Under the pieces are notes generated by a model, which did not search any database, was not told the DNA's origin, and worked only from the letters and a program-made list of their open reading frames with translations. Position numbers and translations under genes: made by a program. A stretch of DNA of 64,000 bases from Tomocerus qinae (Eukaryota > Arthropoda > Collembola > Entomobryomorpha > Tomoceridae), in the NCBI GenBank assembly GCA_020055645.1, contig CM034546.1, positions 80,104,001-80,168,000 of the forward strand, in the 5' to 3' direction. This document shows, piece by piece, positions 22,614-35,492 of the stretch. Position 1 is the stretch's first letter. Each line of letters begins with the position of its first letter.

Positions 22614-25318
22614 ATGCCAAGTTGTTACATTACATTTTTCAATAATATGCTTTTATTTAAATCAAAAATGGCTAGTAATCATTTCCACTGGATTGGATTT
22701 TATGTGAACCTTGCATCATACTTTGGCCTCATGCCATTTTATTGGGACAATGAAAACGAAATATTTGTTACATCAAAAAAGTCTCGTACTGTCTTAAATG
22801 TCATTGTTATTATGAGTGCAGTATTTACTTCCACAACTGCTGGACAAATAATTTCAGCTTTGCGATTAAATAATATAAATACATCTGATATTGCTGCACT
22901 GACTCAGGTTTTTGTGGTTTCAATATTTCACTTTGGTACCGGTTTGTACGTTCTCAGTGCTTCAACAAGGGGGGAACAAGTTCGAGCAGTTTTGAACGTC
23001 TTATTTCTTGATAGCACTTTCTACCAAAATGGCAAGTATTTTAATGATTAAACACTTAAAATTTCCAATTTTTAGGCAGTTGCACAATAGTTCTTATTAC
23101 GAAATAAAATGTCGCGATTACATTTTTATAAATTTGGAGCTAGATCGACTATATAGTTGAAAGGAAGCCAAAAACCATCTATAAAATTTATTTGACCCTT
23201 ATCCCCGAATTCGAGTTTTTCATAAAAAGGGTTGCTTAGCAAGTCATAACTTGCGATTAATTAACAACTTGTATTGAATACGATTTTTGCTCATGATACG
23301 CAAATCGCGCGCTAGGCAACGGGGTTGCCTTTTTTGAATACTACCCTTACCCTGCTATTAATTATAGGTGCATATGTTAATCTGTATTTTGTCCAATGCT
23401 ATTCAATTTACACTATTATACTGTTATTTATTTGTGACAATTAGACAATTAAAATTATCTGTTTATTTCTTTAAAGATGGTGTGCGTGTCAATACTAAAC
23501 AATCTTCGGCTCATCACACATTGGAATCCTTGCTCAGTATGTTCTTCATTCCAGCCATTGTAATCCCAATAGCATCAGGCTCACTATATGTTATCTTTTT
23601 TCAGCAAGATAGTTATCAACTGACAAGCACAATTATTGTTCCTGACTTCATTTTCCAAATTGGTCTGAGGATAATACAAACTGCAGTTCTGGTGGCATCT
23701 CTGTCTACGACATACATACTTCTGCTGTTCATTTTCATTAATGTCATCCGAATTACGTATTGGTTAAAGCAAATCAGGTTATAAAATCTTGTCTCTTAGA
23801 TAGATACAAAGGTGTCACGTAAACTCGTCCAAGTAAACTGGTCTTTAGGGTCAAACGTAAACTGGTCTTGCTAAATACCAACTGGTCCTATACCAAAAGT
23901 AAACTGGTCTTAGTCAATTACCAACTGGTCCTCCCGCATTAGTAAACTGGTCTTGGTCAATTACCAACTGTTTCTATGCCAAAAGTAAATTGGTCTTAGT
24001 CAATTACCAACTGGTCCTCCCACTTTAGTAAACTGGTCTTTCTGAAATAAGTGAACGTAAAATAACTGAACTACCACGTATTGAGACACACACCGCATAT
24101 TTATTAGGATTTTTTTTCATCAAGTATCATCATTCATCAGTCAGTAAATTTATAACCATTAAAGTAGTCAGTTAATCAAATCTATGCAATAACTTTTTTC
24201 TTTTGACTCATTCTTCTTTTCTGAAGGGTAAGGTATGCCATAGTTTACTTAGTAATACTTACCTTGATGTTTCAGGATTGTGTGAATGTTCGGTTATTAA
24301 TTCAGCTCCTGATCCTTCGCTGTAGATTAGCCTTCTATTGCAATTTTTCCCATTTTCACATCTTCATGTGGTCCTTCCATCTTTAGTAGTGGCTGTAAAT
24401 TTATAAGCGTTGCCTTGCTGCACTAATTTATCTTTTCCTCTTTGAGATTTTACAAATGTCACAGCCATAGTGTTCTACTCAAAGTTCTGCAGAAGACTAA
24501 ACTTGACGTTAAAGCTCATAACTTAGGTACTGAGTTGTACGATTGAATAAATTAGTTCTACATACCATACCATGTACCTCAACTCATCAAACTTAAAGAT
24601 ATAAGGCGCTTATTTTTATGAGAAGAACAATCGTAGTGTTTGACCAAGACCAGTTTACTTTTGGCATAGGACCAGTTGGTATTTAGCAAGACCAGTTTAC
24701 TAACGCGGGAGGACCAGTTGGTAATTGACCAAGCCCTGTTTAATTTATACCTAAAATACCAGTTTACTAGGACCAGTTTACATAGAACCAGATACAAAAT
24801 CATTAAAAAATTATAGCATTGACAATAGATAATTTTTTCTTCCAAACAGAGAGACAAAGGCGGATTTTCAATACGAAGTTCATATTTTCAACAGGATGAG
24901 GGTGCTGAACATTTTATTCCACGAAAGTTTCGTGCCCATTGTATGGCCCATGGGTCTCATCATTTTGTCCCTATCAGTCATATTTTGTGCTTGTGCTTCA
25001 ATCCAACTCTACAACGATATTCCATTTGTTACCTACTTGACCTTTCCAATTTTTGGTGTCCTGATGTTTGTCGACATAGTACTAGTGTTAATGTGCTGCT
25101 CAAAAACGTGGAAAAACTCGTGTGAATTCTTGAGAATATTATCTTTAACGGCATCTTGTGCAAAAAATAACACATTATTGAATCGGAAACTTCTAATATC
25201 TCTGAAGCCATTTGGCATTAAGGTAGGACCAATCCGTAACATTAAACATGACCGAATTTTCGATTTTTATGGATGCTTAATTTCATGGATAGTAACGCTA
25301 CTTGTTGTTTTTGAATAA
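22614..25318 (+). CDS. Seven-transmembrane chemoreceptor-like protein (gustatory-receptor type), four exons
   Basis: Exons: 22614-23031, 23368-23433, 23477-23777, 24895-25318; phases 1,1,2; about 402 residues, the usual arthropod Gr length. The translation is strongly hydrophobic, with successive membrane segments. It ends shortly after I-S-W-I-V-T-L-L-V-V-F, resembling the last helix of insect Gr proteins although the T-Y-x5-Q-F signature is not intact. Intron 1 appears to start with GC (G|GCAAGT), intron 2 is only 43 bp (GTGACA...TTTAAAG), and intron 3 (1117 bp) hosts a foldback element. The start is supported by the aligned start of the minus-strand paralog at 36716. In the family such proteins are plasma-membrane ligand-gated channels of sensory neurons; ligand unknown. 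Exon 2 is the least certain part; an uninterrupted frame through 23368-23784 is the alternative. Confidence 0.7.
23816..24792. mobile_element. Foldback element in intron 3 of the chemoreceptor gene
   Basis: The left arm (23816-24050) is built of alternating AGTAAACTGGTCTT and TACCAACTGGTCCT words. The right arm (24640-24785) carries the reverse complements (AGGACCAGTTGGTA, AAGACCAGTTTACT). The centre is about 590 bp with no coding signal. Target duplication not resolved. Confidence 0.75.
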
Positions 25319-25345
25319 TACTGGGTCCTAAAATAAAGAATTGTT

Positions 25346-25985
25346 AGAATCTCTTATATTATAAACACAGAAAAGATAAAGCAATAAATTTACCAATCTA
25401 TCTATGTATGTATGTCTGGTAGGAGAGCCTAGGAAACCTGCATACATTACGTTACGCAAAACCCTCTCCCCCTCCTCCTTCCACAACAACATATGTAATA
25501 TTATATGCATGTTCCTTAAAACCAAAATGTGTATGCTCACTTCCTCTAAACCACCGAAATAAGTTTTTTCATAAATTATTATAACATCAAAACAATAATT
25601 TAGACATTTAAATTTTATTATTGGTAATTGAATGGAAATGATTAGCGAAAGGGACATTTTGTAATGATCGTAGCGTGTGTATTAATCAGTATTTCAAAAC
25701 TTATAATCTAAATTAGTTCTGCTACATCGACAAATTATTTTATATTTTTAGAATTTATGTACAGTTGGTGTTACGTTTTACTGCCCTTTTGGTTTCTTTG
25801 TGCCAGTTTGCACACCTTTTTTGTAGAATTAAATAACAGTAATGTAGTACTGGTTGAAAAAAAACCTTAGTGAAGTACCGATGATTTTTTGGAATTGTTT
25901 TTGTTACTGTGATGGGTGGCCTGCAGAAATTCTCTTGAGTGCTAGGTTCCCCCCATTAGCTGGGTTCACTAGTTAATTATAAAAT
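25346..25985. repeat. Dispersed repeat family, copy B (short)
   Basis: Carries the same three ordered blocks as 5100-7060 but with the intervening sequence shortened. The final block is TGTGATGGGTGGCC...TTCTCTTGAGTGCTAGG at 25910-25945. It starts only about 30 bp after the chemoreceptor stop codon, so it probably forms that gene's 3' flank. Confidence 0.55.
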
Positions 25986-27300
25986 GAATTTCAAGTTATC
26001 ATTACCAATGCATTCAAAGTTAAGGATTCGAAAGAGTAGTACAGTAGTATAATGACCAAACAAACTCACAACCGAATTTTGGATGTCTAGCGGGAGAACC
26101 GGTCCTCCGACAGAATTGTTGAATTAAAGCCCACTCTGTCGAAAAATGATTTGCGAATTTTGTCTCTACAATTTTTGCCCCTCAGTTTCAGGTTTCCGAG
26201 GCATGCTAGGTAAGGATTTTCAAATCCCAAGCTAACTTCATATACTTGGAGATTGACAAATCCTGCTGAGACCAGTTAGCCTGTTTCAAATGTCTCCCTA
26301 TAAAAATCTGTTTGGGTTAAAATTTTCTGAATTTTTCTGGACTGGGCACAATAATAAAATAGGATTTTTATATCTTTTTATAAAATCCTGTGTAGAATTA
26401 TTCCACCAATTTTTAATAAAATCGGGCAGAGTTTCTAAATGTCTCAGTTCTTAGGATATTGTTATTTTGATATGTCTCTCTTATGGTGTGTTGTGTGATA
26501 TGGTGCTCTTATCATGATTTTATTGGCTGATATGTTGTGTTTTGTGTTACGATGCAATTTACTTACTCTATTCAGTTGGCAATGTTGTTTGAACTGCATA
26601 GAATTCCTGTGTATTATCTCTGTGAAGTATAAAACAATACAGAATAATATACTTGTCTAGTTGGATAAATGACGAAAGTTTGACGCCGGTGAGTATAGGT
26701 AGTAAGTGCACTTGAATACGATCCGATCGGATGTATTGCAGGAAAGAGTTCGAGTAGTGATAATTTCAGTACAGAAATCAAAGTTATGAAATAAAAAGTA
26801 GGTTTGATGGTGCTGTGGTTAGCGTGTAGAAACTCACGGTTGAATATTTATTTGTAGAATTTTAAATAAGCTTAAGGAAGAAATCTAAAAAAATATATTA
26901 TAAAATCTACATTACACATTCACACAAAATGGTATTTTCAGTCCAATAACAGGTAATCCAGCCGCTAAGAGAACTTACCAATCCAGGCTAAAACGGAATG
27001 GTACAAAATGAAAAAAAAGACAGCGACTACTCCAATTTGCGATTTTACGCTTTAAATCGGGACTTAACGAAGACTATCTTAAAGCATACGAGTTGTGATT
27101 AGATACACACAATAACAATAGTATTGTTACGAGCGCGTCAATATACCCAGGCGGTCATTTTACTCTGGCCTTAATAAAAATGTGAATAAATTCGCACAAC
27201 AGGATTCTAGAGAGATTTGGCTGAAAAACCCAACCTCCCCTATTTTCTCCCACCCAAATCCAGGGAACAGTCCGTGTCCGGTTTATTAATTTTTACAGTA
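25986..27300. other. Intergenic, nothing recognised
   Basis: No supported genes or repeats. Confidence 0.35.
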
Positions 27301-27425
27301 TTTAACATCAATTAGGCCGTGTATATTTGACCAACAAATAGGCCATGTATAGTTGATCAACAATTAGGTCGTTTATATTTTACCAAAAATTATGCCTTGT
27401 ATATTTGACCATCAATTATGCCGAT
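27300..27425. repeat. Short tandem repeat, about 4 copies of a 30-bp unit
   Basis: Degenerate copies of AATTAGGCCGTGTATATTTG followed by ACCAAC. Confidence 0.7.
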
Positions 27426-27554
27426 ATAATGATTGTAACTATAAGTGACCAATTAAAAACCTACAGCAAGCCGTAACAGAAGGTCGCCTGAGTAAAGGGG
27501 ACCGTGTGCACATTTTGGTTGTTATCTAACAATAATAGAAATAAATTTATTTTG

Positions 27555-27925
27555 ATCAAAATATATCAAGTCAAAATAGATTGATATTGATTATCAAAAT
27601 CAACAGCAAATCAAAATTGATTAATATTGAGTATTAAAAACATCACATAATCAAAATTGATTGATATCGATTAGTATCATAATCAACAGAAAATCAAAAT
27701 AGATAATTGTTGACTATGAAAATCAACAGAATATTAAAATGGATTACTGTTGATTATGAAAATCAACAGAAAATCGAAATTGATTAATGTTGATTATGAA
27801 AATCAACAGAAAATCGAAATTGACTAATGTTGACTATGAAAATCAACAGATATTCAATCTTGATTGATTATGAGTATTAAAATCTACAGAAAATTAAAAT
27901 CGGTTAATAATGATTATCAAAATTT
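27555..27925. repeat. 40-bp tandem repeat (AATCAACAGAAAATCAAAAT)
   Basis: Unit starts recur exactly every 40 bp at 27721, 27761, 27801 and 27841, with more degenerate copies on both sides. It is largely self-complementary (TGATTAATGTTGATTATGAA versus its complement). Confidence 0.85.
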
Positions 27926-29401
27926 AAAGGAAATTTTTTTCCATCGTCTAATAGTTATTTTCCGGTTTAATTTGTTTTATTATAAAATCTTAAATTTGGT
28001 AGAAGCGGATTGAAATATTTTATACTATCAGGCTAACAATTTATAGGAAACCCCATTCAACTTTTTAATGTCCATTTAATGCCAAATTTTCATTTTGACT
28101 ATCAAAATGAAGACAAAGTGAGCGCGCGGTATCTCAGCAACCGATTTACCCCCCATTCAATCGAAATCGTCAGTGGTCCATAGGCATTGTTTTTGCCAAG
28201 TTTGGTCAATATCCGTCATTGCTTTCGAAAGTTATCGTGGGGACAGACGGACGTACGGACAGACTGTGCGGTTCAATAAGCTGCCTTATTCAGGCGAGCT
28301 AAAACTATTGCAAATGCATAGTAAAATTTTACCAGCAATGTATTATAGCCGTGTATACTCAATATGCCAACGATTGGGCTAATTTTGTGCCCATATTTGA
28401 GGTCGCCATAGTCTCTTACACCGCAGGGATAAATACCAATTTCCTAATCCAATATTTACATTTTCCCGATATAAGGGTAAACCCCTTATATAGTGGGGTA
28501 TCAGTTTATAACAATAGCAGTGTCCATTTTTGAGTTCGCCATATTCTTTTACTCCGTAGGGATGAGAACCAATTATTTAATTCTGAAGTTTTCAAATACC
28601 ACGTTTTTAATTTTTTTTCTATAAAAAAATTTGCAGCATGACCATATGACCAGGTTTACTTTGAAATTGTAGATATCAGATTTTTCATCACATCGAAGTG
28701 GTTTAATGGCAATGAACGTCTATCAGGAATGCTTTCATTTGGCGTGCTTATGAAAAATAGAAAGAATGACAAACAATTCGAATTTGTTTTTTGAAACATA
28801 GAAAATTTTTCAGGCTTTTTTGATAACGCTAGCTTATTTTAACAATGCTCAGCCGATTGTATAAAGTCCCCAAAAAGGTCACATATAAACTTATAATTAT
28901 ATTTCACATTTTGGCGGGCCGTTCTCGGCGCTCTAACCTGGCAAGCTGCCGTGTGTGGAAAAGGCTCACATAATTGCAAATTTGTGGCATTTTACCTGTG
29001 CGAGGGATAGCAGGCTATCCGTGCACAGATATCATGCTACAAAATCTTCAATTGAAGGTTGATTCTAGGATTAGATGCCAACGAAGTAAACATAATGTCA
29101 AAAATTTACCCCTGAAAAGTACATTACACATCGTAACCGAAATCCCCATGGTAGCCTATCCGATGTCCATTGCATTGACTATTTCACATTGACGTCAATG
29201 TGTTGTAAAATATTCGATGATTTTCAAAAACCAAGTGAAAAGGGGTGAGCAATGTGATTCGAACGTTACTAATGACATTGACGACAATGGAAATCTATTT
29301 CGTACTAAAGCAATGGCATTGTTGCTAATTTATAGTGTAAAGCTCTCTTCTACTAAATCATCAATCATAAACTTGCATCTTGTTTCCTAGAAAATATCTT
29401 T
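27926..29401. other. Intergenic; includes a GACAGACGG-type repeat remnant at 28230-28264
   Basis: No supported genes. The remnant resembles the 4020-4300 element end. The tract 28085-28270 reads like the flank of the same repeat family. Confidence 0.35.
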
Positions 29402-29757
29402 TTGAAAGACTGTCGTTACATCTGGCATTCCTCTAGAACCAAGCATTTGATTTTGATGGTACTTACAGATTTGGAATCCAGGAATATCAAGTAACAGATT
29501 CTATAATTGTGATGTTTGACATTGTTCCTTTAAATAGTTTAAAAAATCAAATTCCTAAAAATAGGACGATTTAAATTTTCTTTTGATTTGAATTTGATTT
29601 TTTTTAAACTATTTAAAGGAAATGTCAAACATCAGAAAATCAGAATTATAAAATCTATTACTGAATATTCCTGGATTCCAAATCTTTAAGTACCATGAAA
29701 ATCAAATGCATGGTTCGGGAGGATTTTCGCCAAATGCAAATGTAACGACAGTTTCAA
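29402..29757. mobile_element. Nearly fully palindromic MITE, about 356 bp
   Basis: Arms of about 150 bp. The left end TTGAAAGACTGTCGTTACAT pairs with the right-end complement TTGAAACTGTCGTTACATTT. Inner matches include GGAATCCAGGAATAT and GACATTNCCTTTAAATAGTTT. The loop lies around 29560-29590. Confidence 0.8.
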
Positions 29758-31086
29758 CATTCATTTGATACTCCCTTGTGGTTGCTATGTAGGTATGGAA
29801 TCCATACTTAATGCATATTAATTAATTTTGCATGAGGCTCAAAGTATAATACCATTGCAATAAGTGTCGCAGTCTTTTTCAGCTGTATGAGCAGCTTACT
29901 ACTTGGGCTAAAGAGTGCGAGTAATGTTGACGTGAATCGAAGATTATGCTTATGCCTACAATAAACATACTTTTCTCTCTCTTCGTTCTGCAGCACATGT
30001 ATGTGCGCATGTATGCCACAAACAGGCATCGAGTACAATTCTGTTAGTAGTACAACAATATTTCATACTCGGGAGCGCATGCATAGAATGCTCTAAACCT
30101 CGTGATCGTGGTTGCCCGTCACTGACCAATTATACTCATAATCAAAATGATGGCAAGGAAACCTGTGCGCAGGATGTCTAGCTATTACCTGCCATCTAAT
30201 GCGTGCCCAGAATTCCATTCCATTAAGTATTTATTTCTTATGCGGCTACAGGGCTACACATGGCACACGCATACTACAAACCTTTTTATCGTGTTAGAGA
30301 TAGTTAATAATAGGGAATAATCTTGAATTGAACAAAATCGTTCCAGAAGCAACATTATGTCAAGTAGTGAATAGTTGTATAATGTCATTTGAGAGGTGGG
30401 TAGTCAGTATACGGTTTACACTAGGCGCTTAGTAGTAGGCTCATGTTAAATTTCATGTTCTGTGGCAGTTAGATTATCTTCATTTAAAATTGGACTTTTC
30501 ATTAATATTAAAATTTTTGACTCCTTAAAACTCTGAAAATGGACCATGTACCAGAAATCAAAAAATTTGATAGAAATGGTTTGTTGCATTGCAGTGATGA
30601 AACGGTAATAATATTAAGGTTGGACTTGGTTTTAATAATTCTAGTTCTTAAGATCGGGAGACATTAAAGCCATTATAAACACTGTATATCATAACAAAAA
30701 TATTTTAAATAGGCACGAAATAACTTTCCACAAAAACAAAAGAAACTTTACTTTTATACATCTTTATTTATCATACAAATACTTAGATGGAGAGAAACTT
30801 TCACCTAATTAGATGTTACCTATACTGACAAACATGCAATTAGGTGTTTGAATTTCTCGAATATATTTATGGTTAAAACAAGAGGTCTTCAGTGCTGAAA
30901 TTTTAAAAAATTGAGTCGCGCAAAAGAATTGAGCGGGCAATAAAGATTTACATTTAACAATAAGTTCTACAATTAAGCTTAAAACATTTCTTCTTTCCAC
31001 TATACAATATATGAGGCACACACGTACCCATCGCTTACTTTCAAATCAAAAATATTTTATACGCACAATAAACTGTTATATGTTAC
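29758..31086. other. Intergenic; the last exon of the minus-strand receptor copy is not found here
   Basis: I looked on the minus strand for a counterpart of the plus-strand gene's final exon and found none. A 70-residue frame at 30809-31021 has no clear similarity to it. Confidence 0.35.
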
Positions 31087-31644
31087 CTGATTTGCTGCAT
31101 CCAATAAGAAATCCGAGTCACGGTAATGAGAATATAGAGCAGAAGTACGTAGGTAGTGAATAAAGATTTCATTATAGTTACAGTTTGCAGTATCCTCAGT
31201 CCAAACTGGAAAATGGGATCATGGATAAATGTGCCTGGCAATGGATAATTGATTTGGTCACCAAATATTACAAATGTTGAACCAGTCGCTACTGGCAGAA
31301 AAATAACTGGAATAAATAGCACAGTTAACCATGACTCCAATTTGTGGTGACCCGGCAATTCACTACCACACTTGAGTCGAGAACCATCTGCCAAAATTAC
31401 AAATCAAATTAAATCAACATTATTTAATCAATGTTTTAATTGTTAGGTTACAACATTTTTTTTATTTGAAAATGTATTTCTGACGGTACAAATAAAAATA
31501 CGGAATGAATAAAATTGCACTGTCATTTTTTGACGAATCGAAAACATTTGATATTTAATTTTTACAAACGTAGTAGGTAGGTAATGCAGTTAAGATAAAT
31601 ACCTGAAAGGTTTAATAAAAAGCTTATTATGCAGGATATGAATA

Positions 31645-33257
31645 CCGTAATAATCGGACGCGGAATTATTTCGATTTTACTTCCCCTTTTTGGTTGTTAA
31701 TGGTAATAGTTCCCCGTATCGAAATAATTCCGCGTACCTGTACCTAAAAAATTACGAAGAGTAAATGTCGACTCTGCTGTCATCCAAGGATGTACTAAAT
31801 ACATCCAGCCAGCAGATGTCAGCTGAAACAAGCCGTTCAAAGATTCCATCAGGAAACAATACAATATGTGGGTATCCACTCCTGGAAACTTTGAAACTAA
31901 AGGTGGTAATTCAAAGCCACCCTCTTTGAGTGTGGTCTGCTGCTGCCAATTTGAGTTGGATCGTCGAAGCCTGGGATTCCTTAACAGCAGACGTTATTAA
32001 AAAATCCTTCTTCTCTTGTGGAATTTTAAATGCCACGGATGGAAGTCAGGAAAATTTAATAACGGCCTTCAAACCAGGCAAGGATTGTAAAGAAGAAGGG
32101 CGTGAAATGCTACAGCGGCAGTCAGTGGCGGCTCTAGGATTTGCGAGGCCCTGGGCAAAATGTTCGCGCGAGGCCCCATAATAATAATTCACAAATATGC
32201 AAATTATTATATTAAATCAAATCTACGATTTGGCATATGAATACTTAGCGTGAAAATTTTTTATGGTTTTTTGAAGGGTATTGAAATTGAAAACAAAACA
32301 AGTACGTGTACTGAAGTGAGTTTCGGGAAGGACTATATTATGTGATACTTAATTATATCTCAATTACATATATTCGCGCCCAGCGCGAAAAACTTTGTCA
32401 ATTTCAATCCAAGAAAAAATATTTTTTTTGGATTTTGGGGTGGGGCTTTAGCCTATAAGGGTTTCCACCTCAATACGTCCTTTATTCAAAATAAGACCCT
32501 AAAACTCTGTTAAAGACTATGTAGGCGCTACCCGACATTTTAGAATTTGGATATTTTATTCATTTTATTAAAAGTTCTTTATTTCTTTTAAAATTCAAAA
32601 AAAAACAATTAGTGGAAACATAATTGTCTACATCTACTCCTACTGCAATTACGCAGTTTTAGTATCGCAAAATGCTACAAATTTGTGGATTGAAATGCAT
32701 ATAGTAATTCTATAATAATTCTGAGAGATGCTGGCACTTTCGTGTCACCAAAATGTTTTTACTAGATTGCGCGATGTCTACTTTCGGTATACTTTTCTTC
32801 CTTGAATTCTAAAAATTGTTCTGTAATAAAGCTGTAACAAAACGCAAAACCAGTATTTCTGAAGGGAAATCGACACCGACAAGTTGAAATTCTTTCTTTG
32901 TCAAAGCTCTGCGCGAGGCCCTGGGCAACTGCCCAGTCTGCCCATTGGGAAAGCCGCCTCTGAGCGGCAGTACATGCAAATAGAACAGCCCTTAATTCAT
33001 GAGGACGATATTTTATTGCCTTCGGACGAAGAAGACATGGACCTCGATTTAATCGATCCGTTAAATATATATCCCTGTCTTCAGATGATGACCTCTAAAT
33101 ACATTTTTTATAAAACATTTTATCCCATGTATTGAAAATAAATTAAATATTGACTTAATTAAAAGTGCGGAATTATTTCGACATTTTTGGCCTTTTCAGG
33201 AAGTTTTTTATGTGCTTGAAACAATAATTCCGCGCGGAATTATTTCGATTATTACGG
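31645..33257 (+). mobile_element. pogo/Tigger-type element, internally deleted (copy A), split by a hAT-like element
   Basis: Terminal inverted repeats CCGTAATAATCG / CGATTATTACGG, flanked by TA on both sides (31643-31644 and 33258-33259), the target duplication of the Tc1/mariner-pogo superfamily. Subterminal palindromes of CGCGGAATTATTTCG type are at both ends. On the plus strand it retains the C-terminal part of a DDE transposase: K-Y-I-Q-P-A-D-V-S...K-P-F-K-D-S-I-R, then W-I-V-E-A-W-D-S-L and K-S-F-F-S-C-G-I-L-N-A, then an acidic tail (S-D-E-E-D-M-D-L-D). The N-terminal DNA-binding part and the first catalytic Asp residues are missing, so it is non-autonomous. The hAT-like element occupies 32123-32962. 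Confidence 0.85.
32123..32962. mobile_element. hAT-like non-autonomous element nested in the pogo-type element
   Basis: The left end CAGTGGCGGCTCTAGG pairs with the right-end complement CAGAGGCGGCTTTCCC. The same 8-9 bp (AGCGGCAGT) stand on both sides (32114-32122 and 32963-32971), and the empty site is visible in copy B at about 39109-39117. No transposase frame. The 7231 fragment belongs to the same family. Confidence 0.85.
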
Positions 33258-33379
33258 TATTTGTTTTTTACGAAAGTTAGAATTGTATAGAATTTTTTAA
33301 ATTCAATTCTCTCCCACTTTACTGTGCTTGTTGTTTGAACCACTTTTGTGTGAAATTCCAGTACTATGTGCAGAGTTGG

Positions 33380-35290
33380 GATAATCTAGTTTAAGGATTA
33401 AAGGATTACAAATCGTTTTTACGGATTAACTAATCCCCAATCCCTAATCCATAGCTAATAATTATGCGTGATAAATCCATAATCCAGCCCCTTTTCTACA
33501 AAAAAATTGGCTAAATCCTAGTATACCGACGCTTAGAAAGTTATGGTCGGTTCAAGTTGAAAATATGACTATTTCGATGCCTATATTTTTAGAAAACGAA
33601 GAGTTACAAGTTCTTTAGGACATCGTTGTTTTGCTCTTCATGGTGAATTTACTTGTAACTATGGCAACGTAGCTAATAACAACATGCAGGTTTGGTTTTG
33701 TAAAATTCTAAATTACACTTTAACTTCTATTTTGGGTTTTTTCATTATGCTACCTTCGATTTTCATCATTTTTAATTAGTTAGTTTTAAAAAAAATGCTA
33801 ATTGTGACCACGTTCCATGTTTAATTTTCGTCAATTTTAATTAGGTTAGGTTTTAAAAAAATGCTAATTGTGACCACGTTCCATGTTTAATTTTCGTCAA
33901 TTTTAATTAGGTTAGGTTTTAAAAAATGCTAATTGTGACCACGTTCCATGTTTAATTTTCGTCAATTTTAATTAGGTTAGGTTTTAAAAAATGCTAATTG
34001 TGACAACGTTCCATGTTTAATTTTCGTCAATTTTAATTAGGTTAGGTTTTAAAAAAATGCTAATTGTGACCACGTCCCATGTTCGATTTTCATCAATTTT
34101 AATTAGGTTAGGTTTAAAAAATGCTAATTGTGACCACGTGCCATGTTTAATTTTCATCAATTTTAATTAGGTTAGGTTTTAAAAAAAATGCTAATTGTGA
34201 CCACGACCCATGTTCAATTTCCATTAATATTAATTAGGTTAGGTTTAAAAAATGCAAATTGTGACCGCGTGGCCCTAACTAAATCAAAAAGGATGAAAAT
34301 TGAATTTAAAAAATTAAATTATTACACAATTAAAAAACCCAAAATAGAAGTTAAAGTGTAATTTAGAATTTTACAAAACCAAACCTGCATGTTGTTATTA
34401 GCTACGTTGCCATAGTTACAAGTAAATTCACCATGAAGAGCAACAACGATGTCCTAAAGAGCTTGTAACTCTTCGTTTTCTAAAAATATAGGCATCGAAA
34501 TAGTCATATTTTCAACTTTAACCGACCATAACTTTCTTATTTGGGGGGTTAACCAATACCATATTCGTGATGTACTCGACGAGATCTTTCGAATAAGCTA
34601 TAAATCGGTCTATTCCGTTGTGCGTCGGTATAATAGGAATGTTCCAAAAAATTAATCCATAATCCTATAATCCCTTAATTATTTTCTTAATAATTAATCT
34701 GTAATCCATAATCCCGTACTTATTCCGCACAATTAATCCATAATCCATAATCCCGTATATTTTGTATGACAAGTCCGTGAGCGATTTTTGAGACTGAGGG
34801 TTATGGTGGATTCAGTTATATTTTCACTAACAGTCTCTAAGATGAAATTTTTATTGCATTTTGTTATTTTAAAAGGTTAATTTATGGTTTAAATAAACGA
34901 TTTATAAATAATATGGTATAAGTGACTTGATTTGTGCGAAATTTCTCCTCATTCTGTTGTAACAACATAGTGTTGATAATTAATTAATCCAACAAAATAA
35001 TTGCGTTATTTTTTCCTTAATTCAACAAAATGATTGAGTTATATTAATCCGTAATCCTTGATCCCACAAAATTTTTGCGTTACATTAATCCCTAATCCTT
35101 TAATCCAATAAAATCATTTCGTTATAATAATCCCAATCCAATTTTAATCCCAAATAAATTTTAATCCCAATCCCTCATAATAATCCAAGAGATTTATGAT
35201 TCTAATCTACAAGCCGTAATTTTAATCCAAGAATTTAATCGTGTTAATCCGTAAACAGTAATCCAACACCAAAATGCCATTAATCCCCCA
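33380..35290. mobile_element. Large foldback element with a central tandem array
   Basis: Inner arms of about 235 bp at 33525-33765 and 34325-34560 are near-perfect inverse copies (for example ACTTTAACTTCTATTTTGGG and its complement). Outside them lie inverted families of ATTAATCCGTAATCC-type words (33390-33490 versus 34640-35290). The centre is a 65-bp tandem array. No coding sequence. Confidence 0.8.
33765..34270. repeat. Tandem repeat of about 65 bp containing TTAGGTTAGG
   Basis: About 8 copies of a unit with GCTAATTGTGACCACGTTCC and AATTTTAATTAGGTTAGGTT. Each unit contains two or more TTAGG words. Confidence 0.88.
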
Positions 35291-35492
35291 AATCTGACCA
35301 TGTGAATATGAACTTAAAATTTAATTTTGTAAACAGTTTTTAAATTTTAAATAAGAACAGGTAAAAGTAAAATTATTTACCGGTCTAAATTCCCAACGAA
35401 CAAATAATACATTATAAATCTGTATCAAATGAGTCAAACCTTGCCAAGAAACTAAATTAACGCAGCTAGCGCCGAAACTATGTGTCAAGTAT
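35291..35492. other. Short spacer, nothing recognised
   Basis: No features seen between the foldback element and the 35493 repeat remnant. Confidence 0.3.

Noticed and set aside
31697-31879. Minus-strand frame (and its twin at 38700-38885) as a small gene
   Set aside because: It is the complement of transposase-derived sequence; the plus strand gives the recognisable pogo/Tigger C-terminal motifs.
33765-34270. Genuine interstitial telomere
   Set aside because: TTAGG occurs only as doublets inside a 65-bp unit, not as a continuous (TTAGG)n tract; kept only as a side observation.
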